Below, piece by piece: positions 1 to 5,688 of a DNA stretch of 8,488 bases. Made by a program: the position numbers and the translations under genes. Every line of letters begins with the position of its first letter. Within the stretch, counting starts at the first letter, position 1. Below the pieces are notes generated by a model. The model saw only the letters and a program-made list of their open reading frames with translations. It searched no databases and had not been told where the DNA came from. The DNA comes from Thermoprotei archaeon (lineage in GTDB: Archaea; Thermoproteota; Thermoprotei_A; Sulfolobales; Ignisphaeraceae): NCBI GenBank assembly GCA_003661865.1, contig QMWY01000039.1, forward strand, positions 1-8,488, read 5' to 3'.

Positions 1-2
1 AC

Positions 3-923
3 GCCTCGGGTGTAAGGCTCGAGGGTGTGGGTGCCGTAGCCGCCAGGTTCCTAGGGGTTGAGGCTCCCTACACACCCGAGTACTGGAACCACACAGTTGT
101 GCAGTGCACACTGAACGGAAGCGCCGTTGCCTACCTGATCGGTGGTGGGGAGCTCAGGGGCACCTACGCGGAGGCCCACCTAGTGTTCGGGAGCTACAGC
201 ATCAAGTCTGCTGAGGTCGGGTACCTACACCTGGTCAACACCACCGCCCTGCTGAACACCTCTAGCATAGGCACCCTAGAGGCGGTGGGCTCCAGCGTCA
301 CGGGCTACGACACCGCGGTGTCTACATGGATAGGTGTCGAGAGCAGCTACACGGGCTACGCAACCCTCCACGTCAGGGTCACCTTCGCAGGGAAGCCCGT
401 TTCGGGAGCACATGTCATGGCGAGCAACTCCCTAGGCGCTGTAGAGGCTACGACGGGTAGCGACGGCTACGCCCTGCTAAGGCCCGTTATCGAGGTCTGC
501 TCAGCGGGCTGCACCATCAACAGGAGCGCATTTGTAGAGGCTGTATACAAGGGGCTTAGGAGCAGCAGTTCCGTAGACCTGACGCACACGCCCGTAGCCA
601 TAGAGATCGCCCTGCCCGTACCCAGCCTAGAGGTAGATGTTCGGAGCCCATGGGGCGAGCCCGTAACAGGCCTAGCGCCTGGTATGCTGGTGCAGGTAAA
701 CGCTAGCTTCGACCTCAAGGGCTTCACCAGTAGGGCTCTCCTCAGGATCGAGCTCCTGAGCGGAGGCAGCGCCATAGGCTCGATCGAGGTGCCGGTGACG
801 GAGATGGGCAGCGGAAGTATCATAGCCTACCTCTTCACACCCTTCGAGGAGTCGGTGTACAGCATAAGGGCCGTCCTGAACCTAGAGGGTCTTCCAGAGG
901 TAGCTGTTTCGTGGCCTAGCTAA
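3..923 (+). CDS. Secreted Ig-like cell-surface protein, 3' part only (5' end outside window)
   Basis: The frame is open to the left edge with no stop, so this is the last 306 codons of a longer gene; the GTG at 27 is internal and not a convincing start. The visible part is beta-strand rich and polar with no membrane segment. Residues about 115-195 look like a carboxypeptidase-regulatory/Ig-like repeat (a GKPVSGAHV strand, then a GSDGYALL turn). Residues about 205-306 look like a second Ig-like domain. Six N-X-S/T sequons and a close cysteine pair (C166, C170 of the visible part) point to an extracellular location. Unlike the two complete large surface proteins further on, it ends without a Thr/Pro stalk or C-terminal anchor, so it is either released, held by an unseen N-terminal anchor, or bound to a partner such as the membrane protein encoded 55 bases downstream. 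The exact family is not recognised; surface localisation is fairly sure. Confidence 0.85.
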   Translation, partial: ASGVRLEGVGAVAARFLGVEAPYTPEYWNHTVVQCTLNGSAVAYLIGGGELRGTYAEAHLVFGSYSIKSAEVGYLHLVNTTALLNTSSIGTLEAVGSSVTGYDTAVSTWIGVESSYTGYATLHVRVTFAGKPVSGAHVMASNSLGAVEATTGSDGYALLRPVIEVCSAGCTINRSAFVEAVYKGLRSSSSVDLTHTPVAIEIALPVPSLEVDVRSPWGEPVTGLAPGMLVQVNASFDLKGFTSRALLRIELLSGGSAIGSIEVPVTEMGSGSIIAYLFTPFEESVYSIRAVLNLEGLPEVAVSWPS

Positions 924-933
924 TCCCATAACG

Positions 934-938
934 TTTTT
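934..938 (+). terminator. T-run, possible archaeal terminator
   Basis: Five consecutive T lie 10 bases after the stop of the first gene and before the promoter of the next. Archaeal RNA polymerase can terminate at T-runs without a hairpin, so this is a plausible but weak terminator. Confidence 0.35.
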
Positions 939-950
939 CACTCCATAACT

Positions 951-956
951 CTTTAA
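951..956 (+). promoter_or_regulatory. TATA-like box for the small membrane protein gene
   Basis: CTTTAA lies 23-28 bases before the ATG at 979. In crenarchaea this spacing puts transcription start at or next to the start codon, giving a leaderless mRNA. This fits the absence of any SD motif just upstream of 979. No clear purine-rich BRE is visible. A 7-base direct repeat CCATAAC (926-932 and 943-949) precedes it. Confidence 0.4.
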
Positions 957-978
957 CGTCACCACTGGGCGTAGCTTG

Positions 979-1623
979 ATGAATATGCTTAGCGAAGTGC
1001 TTCGCAGGCTAAGCGGTGACGAGTTCGAGAACGAGTTGCTGCTCCTATCCGTAGCCCTGGACCCTCTCGCCCCCCTCAACGCCATAGCGCTCCTAATATA
1101 CCTGTACCGAGTTCTTAGAAGGAGGCTCTATGCTGCTGTTACACCCTTAGCGCTCTACCTAGCACTTCGGGCTGTCAACCCCCTAGTAGCCCTAGCTGTA
1201 TTGGCAGGTACCGCTCTCACCTCCCTAGCGCTACGTAGAGCGTTTGCAAAAACCTTAGCGCTAGCTCTGCTAGCAGTGATAGCAGGGCTCGTGCTTAACA
1301 GCGGCGTATACAGCGCGCCCGAGCTCTACGTAGCGCTAAGGGAATGGGTTGCTAGGGGGGTGAACAGCTACATACCTATATACATTGCGTCTGTGCTCAA
1401 CGCGGTAATAATATACATCACATACGGGGGCAGGGATTCTTTGGCAAAGGGCTCGAGTCCTGCCACGGTACCCACGGGCCTATTCATGGCGTTTCTAACT
1501 GCGGCTGCGCTGCTCCTGGCACTTGGCAGGGAGGGCGATGCTAATAGGCTTGCAGAACTCGCTTACTACAACCTCGTTATAGCCGTTGGGCTTGCATTAG
1601 TCGATACGCTTAAGGAGAAGTAG
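979..1623 (+). CDS. Polytopic membrane protein of unknown function, 214 aa
   Basis: This protein has about seven hydrophobic segments, at roughly residues 30-46, 50-66, 68-86, 89-107, 129-148, 164-183 and 193-211. The N-terminus is short and acidic (D14 to E19), and Arg clusters at 47-49 and 86-87 probably mark cytoplasmic loops. No catalytic motif, transporter signature or known fold is recognised. TTG at 976, ATG at 979 and ATG at 985 are all in frame. ATG 979 is chosen because the TATA-like box at 951-956 fits a leaderless transcript starting there and there is no SD. It follows the secreted Ig-like gene in the same direction with a 55-base gap, and a hairpin-forming repeat begins exactly at its stop codon. 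A role in anchoring or exporting the neighbouring surface proteins is possible but is only inferred from context. Confidence 0.85.
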   Translation: MNMLSEVLRRLSGDEFENELLLLSVALDPLAPLNAIALLIYLYRVLRRRLYAAVTPLALYLALRAVNPLVALAVLAGTALTSLALRRAFAKTLALALLAVIAGLVLNSGVYSAPELYVALREWVARGVNSYIPIYIASVLNAVIIYITYGGRDSLAKGSSPATVPTGLFMAFLTAAALLLALGREGDANRLAELAYYNLVIAVGLALVDTLKEK

Positions 1624-1659
1624 GCATTGCTGTCAAGTAGCTGGGTAGGGCAATGCTTA
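1621..1659. repeat. Inverted repeat spanning the stop codon and reaching the next gene's TATA box
   Basis: GCATTGC (1624-1630) is the exact reverse complement of GCAATGC (1650-1656). Pairing extends outwards through a G-T pair and two A-T pairs to 1621 and 1659, giving a stem of about 10 pairs around a 19-base loop. It begins with the TAG stop at 1621-1623 and overlaps the TATA-like box at 1656-1664. No T-run follows, so it is not an obvious terminator; an operator for a dimeric regulator is an alternative. Confidence 0.6.
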
Positions 1660-1664
1660 ATAAA
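1656..1664 (+). promoter_or_regulatory. TATA-like box for the two-gene pilin-like/stalk protein unit
   Basis: CTTAATAAA is the most AT-rich stretch of the 1624-1719 gap. Transcription would start about 25 bases on, near 1683-1690, giving a leader of about 30-37 bases to the ATG at 1720, or almost none if the GTG at 1690 is used. Confidence 0.55.
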
Positions 1665-1707
1665 TAGCTTCTTCAACTAGTGTAAAGAGGTGGTGGATCA
1701 GCGAGGC

Positions 1708-1713
1708 GGTGAT
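1708..1713 (+). promoter_or_regulatory. Ribosome binding site deciding the ATG at 1720
   Basis: GGTGAT is a full six-base match to the archaeal SD consensus (GGAGGTGAT), placed 6 bases before the ATG at 1720. It supports that start over the in-frame GTGs at 1690 and 1693. A second SD-like GAGGTG at 1687-1692 overlaps those GTGs and so cannot serve them. Confidence 0.55.
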
Positions 1714-1719
1714 GGCAGC

Positions 1720-2244
1720 ATGAGCCAGGTAGTGAGCTTCATAAGGAGGACTGGTGGTGCTCCGCTGATAATAATCAGCGCAGTCATCGTAACGGTTATC
1801 GTGATGAGCGCCGGCGGTACACCAGCCTTAACACCCTATCAGCTAGGCAGCGGAGCGAGCTTCGTTACCCTAAGGGTGGTTGGCAACACCGTAATCCTAA
1901 CCGTGGCGCTACCTCCCCCTACCTACTATTACTACTATTACGCAGGCTACTATTACTACCAGCAGTATTACCAGTATGGGGGGGTAGGAGGCATACCTGT
2001 AAAAGTGATAGCAGTTGTTGAGGAGGTTAATAGCGGTGTACACGAGCTGAAACACTTAGAAGCCGTTCAGCTATACGCCTACGGAACGCCCAACACTGCA
2101 AACATTACCTTCAGTGGACTAGGGTCAGGGCAGTATGCGGTCAAGGTCCTCTTCTGGAACGACTTCCTTGCCCAGATATACAGCTCTGGTGGGCAGTGGG
2201 TACCCCTTGCATATGCCTACAAGACCACCGTCACCATAGGGTGA
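1720..2244 (+). CDS. Small pilin-like membrane-anchored protein with tyrosine-rich tract, 174 aa
   Basis: The N-terminus has a short basic segment (R9-R10), then TGGAP and one hydrophobic helix at about residues 16-31. This resembles class III (type IV pilin/archaellin-like) signal sequences, in which a prepilin peptidase cuts just before the helix; an uncleaved signal anchor is equally possible. Residues 69-86 are 13 Tyr of 18, broken only by AG, QQ and Q, preceded by PPP-T and followed by a Gly-rich turn (87-91). Residues about 92-174 form a beta-rich domain (VKVIAVVEEV, YAVKVLFWND, TTVTIG) that looks Ig/fibronectin-like and extracellular, with one sequon (N-I-T). Start ATG 1720 has a good SD; GTG 1690 would add 10 residues. 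The next gene begins 5 bases after the stop, so the two are surely co-transcribed and may work together at the surface. Pilin identity is a hypothesis. Confidence 0.85.
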   Translation: MSQVVSFIRRTGGAPLIIISAVIVTVIVMSAGGTPALTPYQLGSGASFVTLRVVGNTVILTVALPPPTYYYYYYAGYYYYQQYYQYGGVGGIPVKVIAVVEEVNSGVHELKHLEAVQLYAYGTPNTANITFSGLGSGQYAVKVLFWNDFLAQIYSSGGQWVPLAYAYKTTVTIG

Positions 2245-2248
2245 GGGG
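2240..2248 (+). promoter_or_regulatory. Ribosome binding site overlapping the upstream stop codon
   Basis: GGTGAGGGG contains the SD core GGTGA and includes the TGA stop of the upstream gene (2242-2244). The core is 5 bases before ATG 2250. This supports ATG 2250, which also opens a typical signal peptide, over the longer in-frame GTG at 2196, and suggests translational coupling of the two genes. Confidence 0.6.
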
Positions 2249-2249
2249 T

Positions 2250-3908
2250 ATGAGGTTAGTCATGCTTCTAATTCTCATGACCATACTCGCATCCATAGCA
2301 CCACTACCCCTAGCCTACGCACAGGGAGTGACGGTGTCCCTAGACCGCAGCTACTACGACAAGGGGGATATTGTTAACATCACTGTTAGCTGCAGCTCGG
2401 CGACGAATGTAGGAATCGAGGTTAGAAGTCCTAGCGGCGGGATTGTATGGATAGATGAGAGCACCTGCAGCCCCCCAAGTATAACCCTGCGCTTCAGGAT
2501 CCCGAGCAGCGCACCCGAGGGCACATACAAGGTCTATGCAGCTACGCCGGGCAGCAGCCCCATAGTCAAGGAGTTCGTGGTAAAGCGCCCAACATTTAGA
2601 ATAGTGTCAGTATCGCCAGCTAAGCTAAGCATGCTCCCAGGGGCGAGTACGTACATAGCTATCAACGTCACTAATGAGGGTGCTAGGGGTGACGTTGCTG
2701 TAAGGGTTAAGCTAGGTGGCAGTGTCTTAGATAGCAAGACCATAACCATCGCTCCCAATACATACGCGGCGGTGTACCTCAAGGTAACCGCGCCCACAAG
2801 CAGCGGTAGCTACACGTTAACCGTAGAGGCCTACAACGTGAAGTACGCAGTAGTTGATGACTCTAGAAGCGTTGCCTTATCGGTCGTAGCTCCGGTAACC
2901 ACAACCGTAACACCTACAACGCCTCCGCCACCTCCACCGCCGCCACCGGCACCACCACCGGTACCCGCCGTAACGCCTACAACAACTGTAATGCCGACAA
3001 CTGTGGCCACGCCCCCGCCGAGGATCGAGAAGATGTTTGAGGCCGATATCAGCAGGTTTGTATCAGCTAGTGGCGTTGCTCTACAGACCATAACTGTGAG
3101 GGTTCCTGAGATCGGTGTATCGATAACCATACCATCAGGTACCTCCCTCATGGTTGCAGGCAGACCCGTGACCAAGATAACGATTGGGCTCGTGGCTACG
3201 CCTCCTACAGCTCCAGCCACGCAGGTGTATGTAGGGCCCGTGCTTGAGCTCGGGCCCAGTGGCGCTAGGTTTAGCCAGCCCATAAGGATAGAGGTGCCGT
3301 ATGACCCTGGTAAGGTGCCCTCTGGATACGTGGTAAGGCTTGCCTACTACGACGAGTTAAGGGGGATGTGGATCCCCGTTACGACACTCTACGTAGACCC
3401 GTTTAGAAGGGTGGTTGTTGGAGAGACAACGCACTTCACCATGTTCGCACCCGTAGCGTTTAGGATAGCTACTCCCGTAACAACACCTATCGTAACTGTG
3501 ACAACCCCGTTCAGAACAACCGCTACAACCACAGTGGTTCAGACCGTTACCAAGCCCTTCACAAAGACCACGGTGGTCATAACGGCTACCCCTGTGACGA
3601 CAACCACCACTGTTGCAACAACCAGGACGATGACCGTGGCGACCACGAGGACAAGACCCGTCACAGCTACCAAGACTGTTGAGGTTACCAAAACAGCTGT
3701 GAGAACAGCGATACGTACCGAGAGAACGACGGTTGTACGCACAGTAACTGCCGTGGCGACAACACCCGTCACCACAACTGTTGAGGTAACACCTCCATGG
3801 GTTCTACCGGTAGTCGCTGCGCTAGCCATAGTAGCAGTGGTAGCGGCAGCCCTAGCAGCGTACTTCTATGCCAAGAGCCGCCGGGGTGCAGGGCCGCAGA
3901 CAGGATAA
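2250..3908 (+). CDS. Stalked, membrane-anchored surface protein with Ig-like and ZU5-like domains, 552 aa
   Basis: Domain order by eye: signal peptide 1-25 ending A-Y-A-Q; an Ig-like/MG2-like domain about 26-110 with a cysteine pair; a CARDB/NEW3-like domain about 112-214; a Pro/Thr linker about 216-257 with a run of nine prolines; a globular domain about 258-405; a Thr/Val stalk about 407-516; a transmembrane helix about 517-542; and a short basic tail. The 258-405 domain has hallmarks of ZU5-like domains: ITIPSGT, then LELGPSGARFSQPIRIEVPY, a strand with YYDELRGMWIPV, and a closing THFTMFAPV. The stalk is about 40 % Thr with no Ser and about 12 Lys/Arg, and may be O-glycosylated. Only two N-sequons are present. 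The start is set by the signal peptide and SD. It is probably partnered with the pilin-like protein encoded 5 bases upstream. Function is not known; adhesion or S-layer anchoring is an inference. Confidence 0.9.
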   Translation: MRLVMLLILMTILASIAPLPLAYAQGVTVSLDRSYYDKGDIVNITVSCSSATNVGIEVRSPSGGIVWIDESTCSPPSITLRFRIPSSAPEGTYKVYAATPGSSPIVKEFVVKRPTFRIVSVSPAKLSMLPGASTYIAINVTNEGARGDVAVRVKLGGSVLDSKTITIAPNTYAAVYLKVTAPTSSGSYTLTVEAYNVKYAVVDDSRSVALSVVAPVTTTVTPTTPPPPPPPPPAPPPVPAVTPTTTVMPTTVATPPPRIEKMFEADISRFVSASGVALQTITVRVPEIGVSITIPSGTSLMVAGRPVTKITIGLVATPPTAPATQVYVGPVLELGPSGARFSQPIRIEVPYDPGKVPSGYVVRLAYYDELRGMWIPVTTLYVDPFRRVVVGETTHFTMFAPVAFRIATPVTTPIVTVTTPFRTTATTTVVQTVTKPFTKTTVVITATPVTTTTTVATTRTMTVATTRTRPVTATKTVEVTKTAVRTAIRTERTTVVRTVTAVATTPVTTTVEVTPPWVLPVVAALAIVAVVAAALAAYFYAKSRRGAGPQTG

Positions 3909-3911
3909 TCA

Positions 3912-3916
3912 TTTTT
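3912..3916 (+). terminator. T-run, possible weak terminator
   Basis: Five T lie 3 bases after the stop of the stalk protein gene, followed by CCCTTACT. This could end some transcripts of the two-gene unit. No good promoter is seen between here and the next start at 3943, so read-through into the membrane protein gene is likely. Confidence 0.3.
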
Positions 3917-3930
3917 CCCTTACTCTAAAC

Positions 3931-3935
3931 AGGTG
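3931..3935 (+). promoter_or_regulatory. Ribosome binding site deciding the TTG start at 3943
   Basis: AGGTG matches the SD core and is 7 bases before the TTG at 3943. The same AGGTG with a 7-base gap precedes the ATG at 5689, which supports both choices. It argues against the in-frame ATG at 3868, which lies inside the upstream gene. Confidence 0.5.
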
Positions 3936-3942
3936 CTCCGGT

Positions 3943-5634
3943 TTGAGTAGGAGAGACGTTGCCGAGCTCATCATAGGTATTCTCTTGCTCCCACCAACCC
4001 TGATGCTCCTAGAGCTCCTCGGCACCTCCATACCAACCGCTCTAACGTGGAACCGCGTAACCGTGTTCTACGCATCGCCGCCTCTACACGAAACAGTTTA
4101 CATATTGGCTATAGCCGCAGCGGTGTCTATAGCGTTAACACTGCTCCTTGTAGCTGTTAGTAGGGGTAGGTGCAGAGCCAGTGCTACTATCCTAGCGCTA
4201 TCCACCGCTGCTGTGCTAGCATCCCTGGCATGCATCTCTGCAGAGAATCCCTTGGCGAGGATCCTCCTTGGAGTGGCGCTGGTCCCCTATGTAGCGTATC
4301 TGCTTCTCAGTAGCCGAGCAGTTGCAAGGGGCTTCTTCTTAGCATTGGCCACGTACTCAGCTGTATACGCCGCGGTGTTCACTGGGTTTCTAGCAGGTGT
4401 AGTTCCAAAGGATGTAGCGTGGAGCACTGCCCTGGTGTGGAGGTCTTTCTGGAGGGTGCTTGAGTATTCGACGCCTCTGATGCTCATCTTCGCCGGTCTC
4501 TACAACCTATACCAGCTGCTGCGCAGAGGTGTGAAGGATGTTCAGGGGCTCTGCAGAACCCCTAGCACCAAGCCCGTCCTGAGAATCGTTTTAACAATTG
4601 CCCTACTGACCCCTACGTTCGTGGTCCTAGCGCTCCACACACCAGTTATGAACCCCGGTATGAAGCCCGTTAGTGTCGATACGTACTACTACTGGAGGTT
4701 CTTCCTAGCTGCGGATAGGTTTGGGCTTCCGGAAGCCCTCGCCATGACTAGGGCTATGGCTAGGCCCTTGTACCTCATAGCTTTATACAGTGCCTATAAG
4801 GCTGTTCAAGAACCCGTTCTACTCCTAGACATCCTGCACCCCATTGTTGCCTTAACGATGCTCGTAGCCTCGTCCTACATAGCCGCTAAGAGGTTCTGCC
4901 CAAAGGCTGCTCTACTAGCCGCTCTACTCACAGCCCTAGGGCCAAACGTGGTGACCTTTATAGCTGGGGGGTTTCAGGCGAACAGCATTGCGCTACCACT
5001 AGCAATACTAGCACTATCCATAAACGCTCAAGACCTGCGGGGGGTATCTACAAAAGCGCTTCTCTACCTAGCTGTAGCGCTCATCCATCCATGGACCTAC
5101 GTGATGTATGCAGCCGCTGAGGCGCTGCTCTGGCTCGCTAAGAGGGATCTGCACAGGTTCCTTCTATTCACATCCCTACTGCTACTCATACACATAGTGT
5201 CTGAGGCTGTAGCAAATACCCTGGTAGCTGGGGCATCGCCAACAGTCGCTGTTACCAAGACGCTTAGCCATGGGCTATCCCTAGGCGGTCTCAGGGGTGT
5301 TGTAGAGGGTATGGAGCTGTGGACTTGGGGCTCCATGGAGAACCCATTCATAGGTGTGGCAGCGGCGCTCGCCACCAGCTATACACTACCCATAGCAGCA
5401 CCTCTAGCAGTATCAGCGCCTATAGCCCTAGTAGCTAAGCCAGGGATCGTGCTGAGGATCCTCCTAAACATCCCCCTAGGGCTTCTAGCAGCCATAGGGC
5501 TTGCACAGCGCAGCAGAGAGGTGGTTCTGGCAGTTACAATCGCTGCTATAGCCCAGACGCTCTCGCTGCTATGCGGTTTAACACCCCTAGAGGTGCATCC
5601 ACCTCTAGAGATCCCGTCGATGGGCGGGGACTGA
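3943..5634 (+). CDS. Multi-pass membrane protein, GT-C glycosyltransferase-like, 563 aa
   Basis: This is a very hydrophobic protein with about 12-13 predicted membrane segments. The second half looks like the GT-C fold of lipid-linked-sugar glycosyltransferases. A membrane segment at about 212-232 is followed by an outer loop with D246-TYYYW (an acidic residue in this loop is the usual catalytic position). Later segments include GPNVVTF, GG at 342-343, N347 and H382-P-W384. The oligosaccharyltransferase WWDYG motif is absent, so it is not AglB. Unlike a minimal GT-C enzyme, about 200 residues with roughly six membrane segments precede the putative catalytic loop. The start is TTG 3943, set by its SD; ATG 3868 would overlap the upstream gene. 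Position between two sequon-rich or Thr-stalked surface proteins fits a role in their glycosylation or in envelope glycolipid synthesis. The GT-C assignment is moderate; a flippase or unrelated polytopic protein remains possible. Confidence 0.88.
   Translation: MSRRDVAELIIGILLLPPTLMLLELLGTSIPTALTWNRVTVFYASPPLHETVYILAIAAAVSIALTLLLVAVSRGRCRASATILALSTAAVLASLACISAENPLARILLGVALVPYVAYLLLSSRAVARGFFLALATYSAVYAAVFTGFLAGVVPKDVAWSTALVWRSFWRVLEYSTPLMLIFAGLYNLYQLLRRGVKDVQGLCRTPSTKPVLRIVLTIALLTPTFVVLALHTPVMNPGMKPVSVDTYYYWRFFLAADRFGLPEALAMTRAMARPLYLIALYSAYKAVQEPVLLLDILHPIVALTMLVASSYIAAKRFCPKAALLAALLTALGPNVVTFIAGGFQANSIALPLAILALSINAQDLRGVSTKALLYLAVALIHPWTYVMYAAAEALLWLAKRDLHRFLLFTSLLLLIHIVSEAVANTLVAGASPTVAVTKTLSHGLSLGGLRGVVEGMELWTWGSMENPFIGVAAALATSYTLPIAAPLAVSAPIALVAKPGIVLRILLNIPLGLLAAIGLAQRSREVVLAVTIAAIAQTLSLLCGLTPLEVHPPLEIPSMGGD
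5587..5608. repeat. Perfect 9-base inverted repeat near the end of the GT-C-like gene
   Basis: CTAGAGGTG (5587-5595) and CACCTCTAG (5600-5608) are exact reverse complements around the 4-base loop CATC. It lies inside the coding sequence, 24 bases before the stop codon, and encodes a short PLE-V-H-P-PLE-I duplication. No T-run follows directly. It may fold in the mRNA between this gene and the separately promoted next one, or may be a chance result of the peptide duplication. Confidence 0.5.
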
Positions 5635-5649
5635 AGGAAACCTTAATTT
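5634..5649 (+). promoter_or_regulatory. BRE/TATA-like promoter for the large surface protein gene
   Basis: A purine-rich AAGGAAAC (BRE-like, 5634-5641) is directly followed by CTTAATTT (5642-5649). Expected transcription start is near 5670, giving a leader of about 19 bases that contains the SD at 5677-5681. This is one of the two clearest promoters in the window and suggests the downstream gene is expressed independently of the preceding genes. Confidence 0.55.
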
Positions 5650-5676
5650 CTATTGCTGCGCATAGAGTCTCCGAGC

Positions 5677-5681
5677 AGGTG
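5677..5681 (+). promoter_or_regulatory. Ribosome binding site deciding the ATG at 5689
   Basis: AGGTG lies 7 bases before ATG 5689, the usual archaeal distance, and only 4 bases before the in-frame TTG at 5686. The in-frame TTG at 5653 lies upstream of the expected transcription start and has no SD. Confidence 0.5.
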
Positions 5682-5688
5682 GGGCTTG

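Noticed and set aside
467..823. Minus-strand open frame of 118 codons opposite the first gene
   Set aside because: The + strand frame is open throughout and encodes Ig-like domains with sequons; the reverse frame has no start signals and an unlikely composition.
2196..2249. Extended GTG start for the stalk protein, overlapping the pilin-like gene
   Set aside because: It would place 18 polar, His/Arg/Cys-containing residues before a typical signal peptide; ATG 2250 has an SD and directly opens that signal peptide.
2831..3283. Minus-strand open frame of 150 codons opposite the Pro/Thr linker and ZU5-like domain
   Set aside because: Poly-Pro codons give poly-Gly on the reverse strand. It is a composition shadow without SD or promoter; the + strand domain order is coherent.
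3539..3829. Minus-strand open frame of 96 codons opposite the Thr-rich stalk
   Set aside because: Thr codons ACN read as Val/Gly/Cys codons on the other strand, so stops are rare by composition. The product is a Val/Thr string with no start signals.
3868..3942. Extended ATG start for the GT-C-like gene
   Set aside because: It overlaps the end of the stalk protein gene out of frame, and the added residues are polar and unlike a membrane protein start; TTG 3943 has AGGTG 7 bases upstream.
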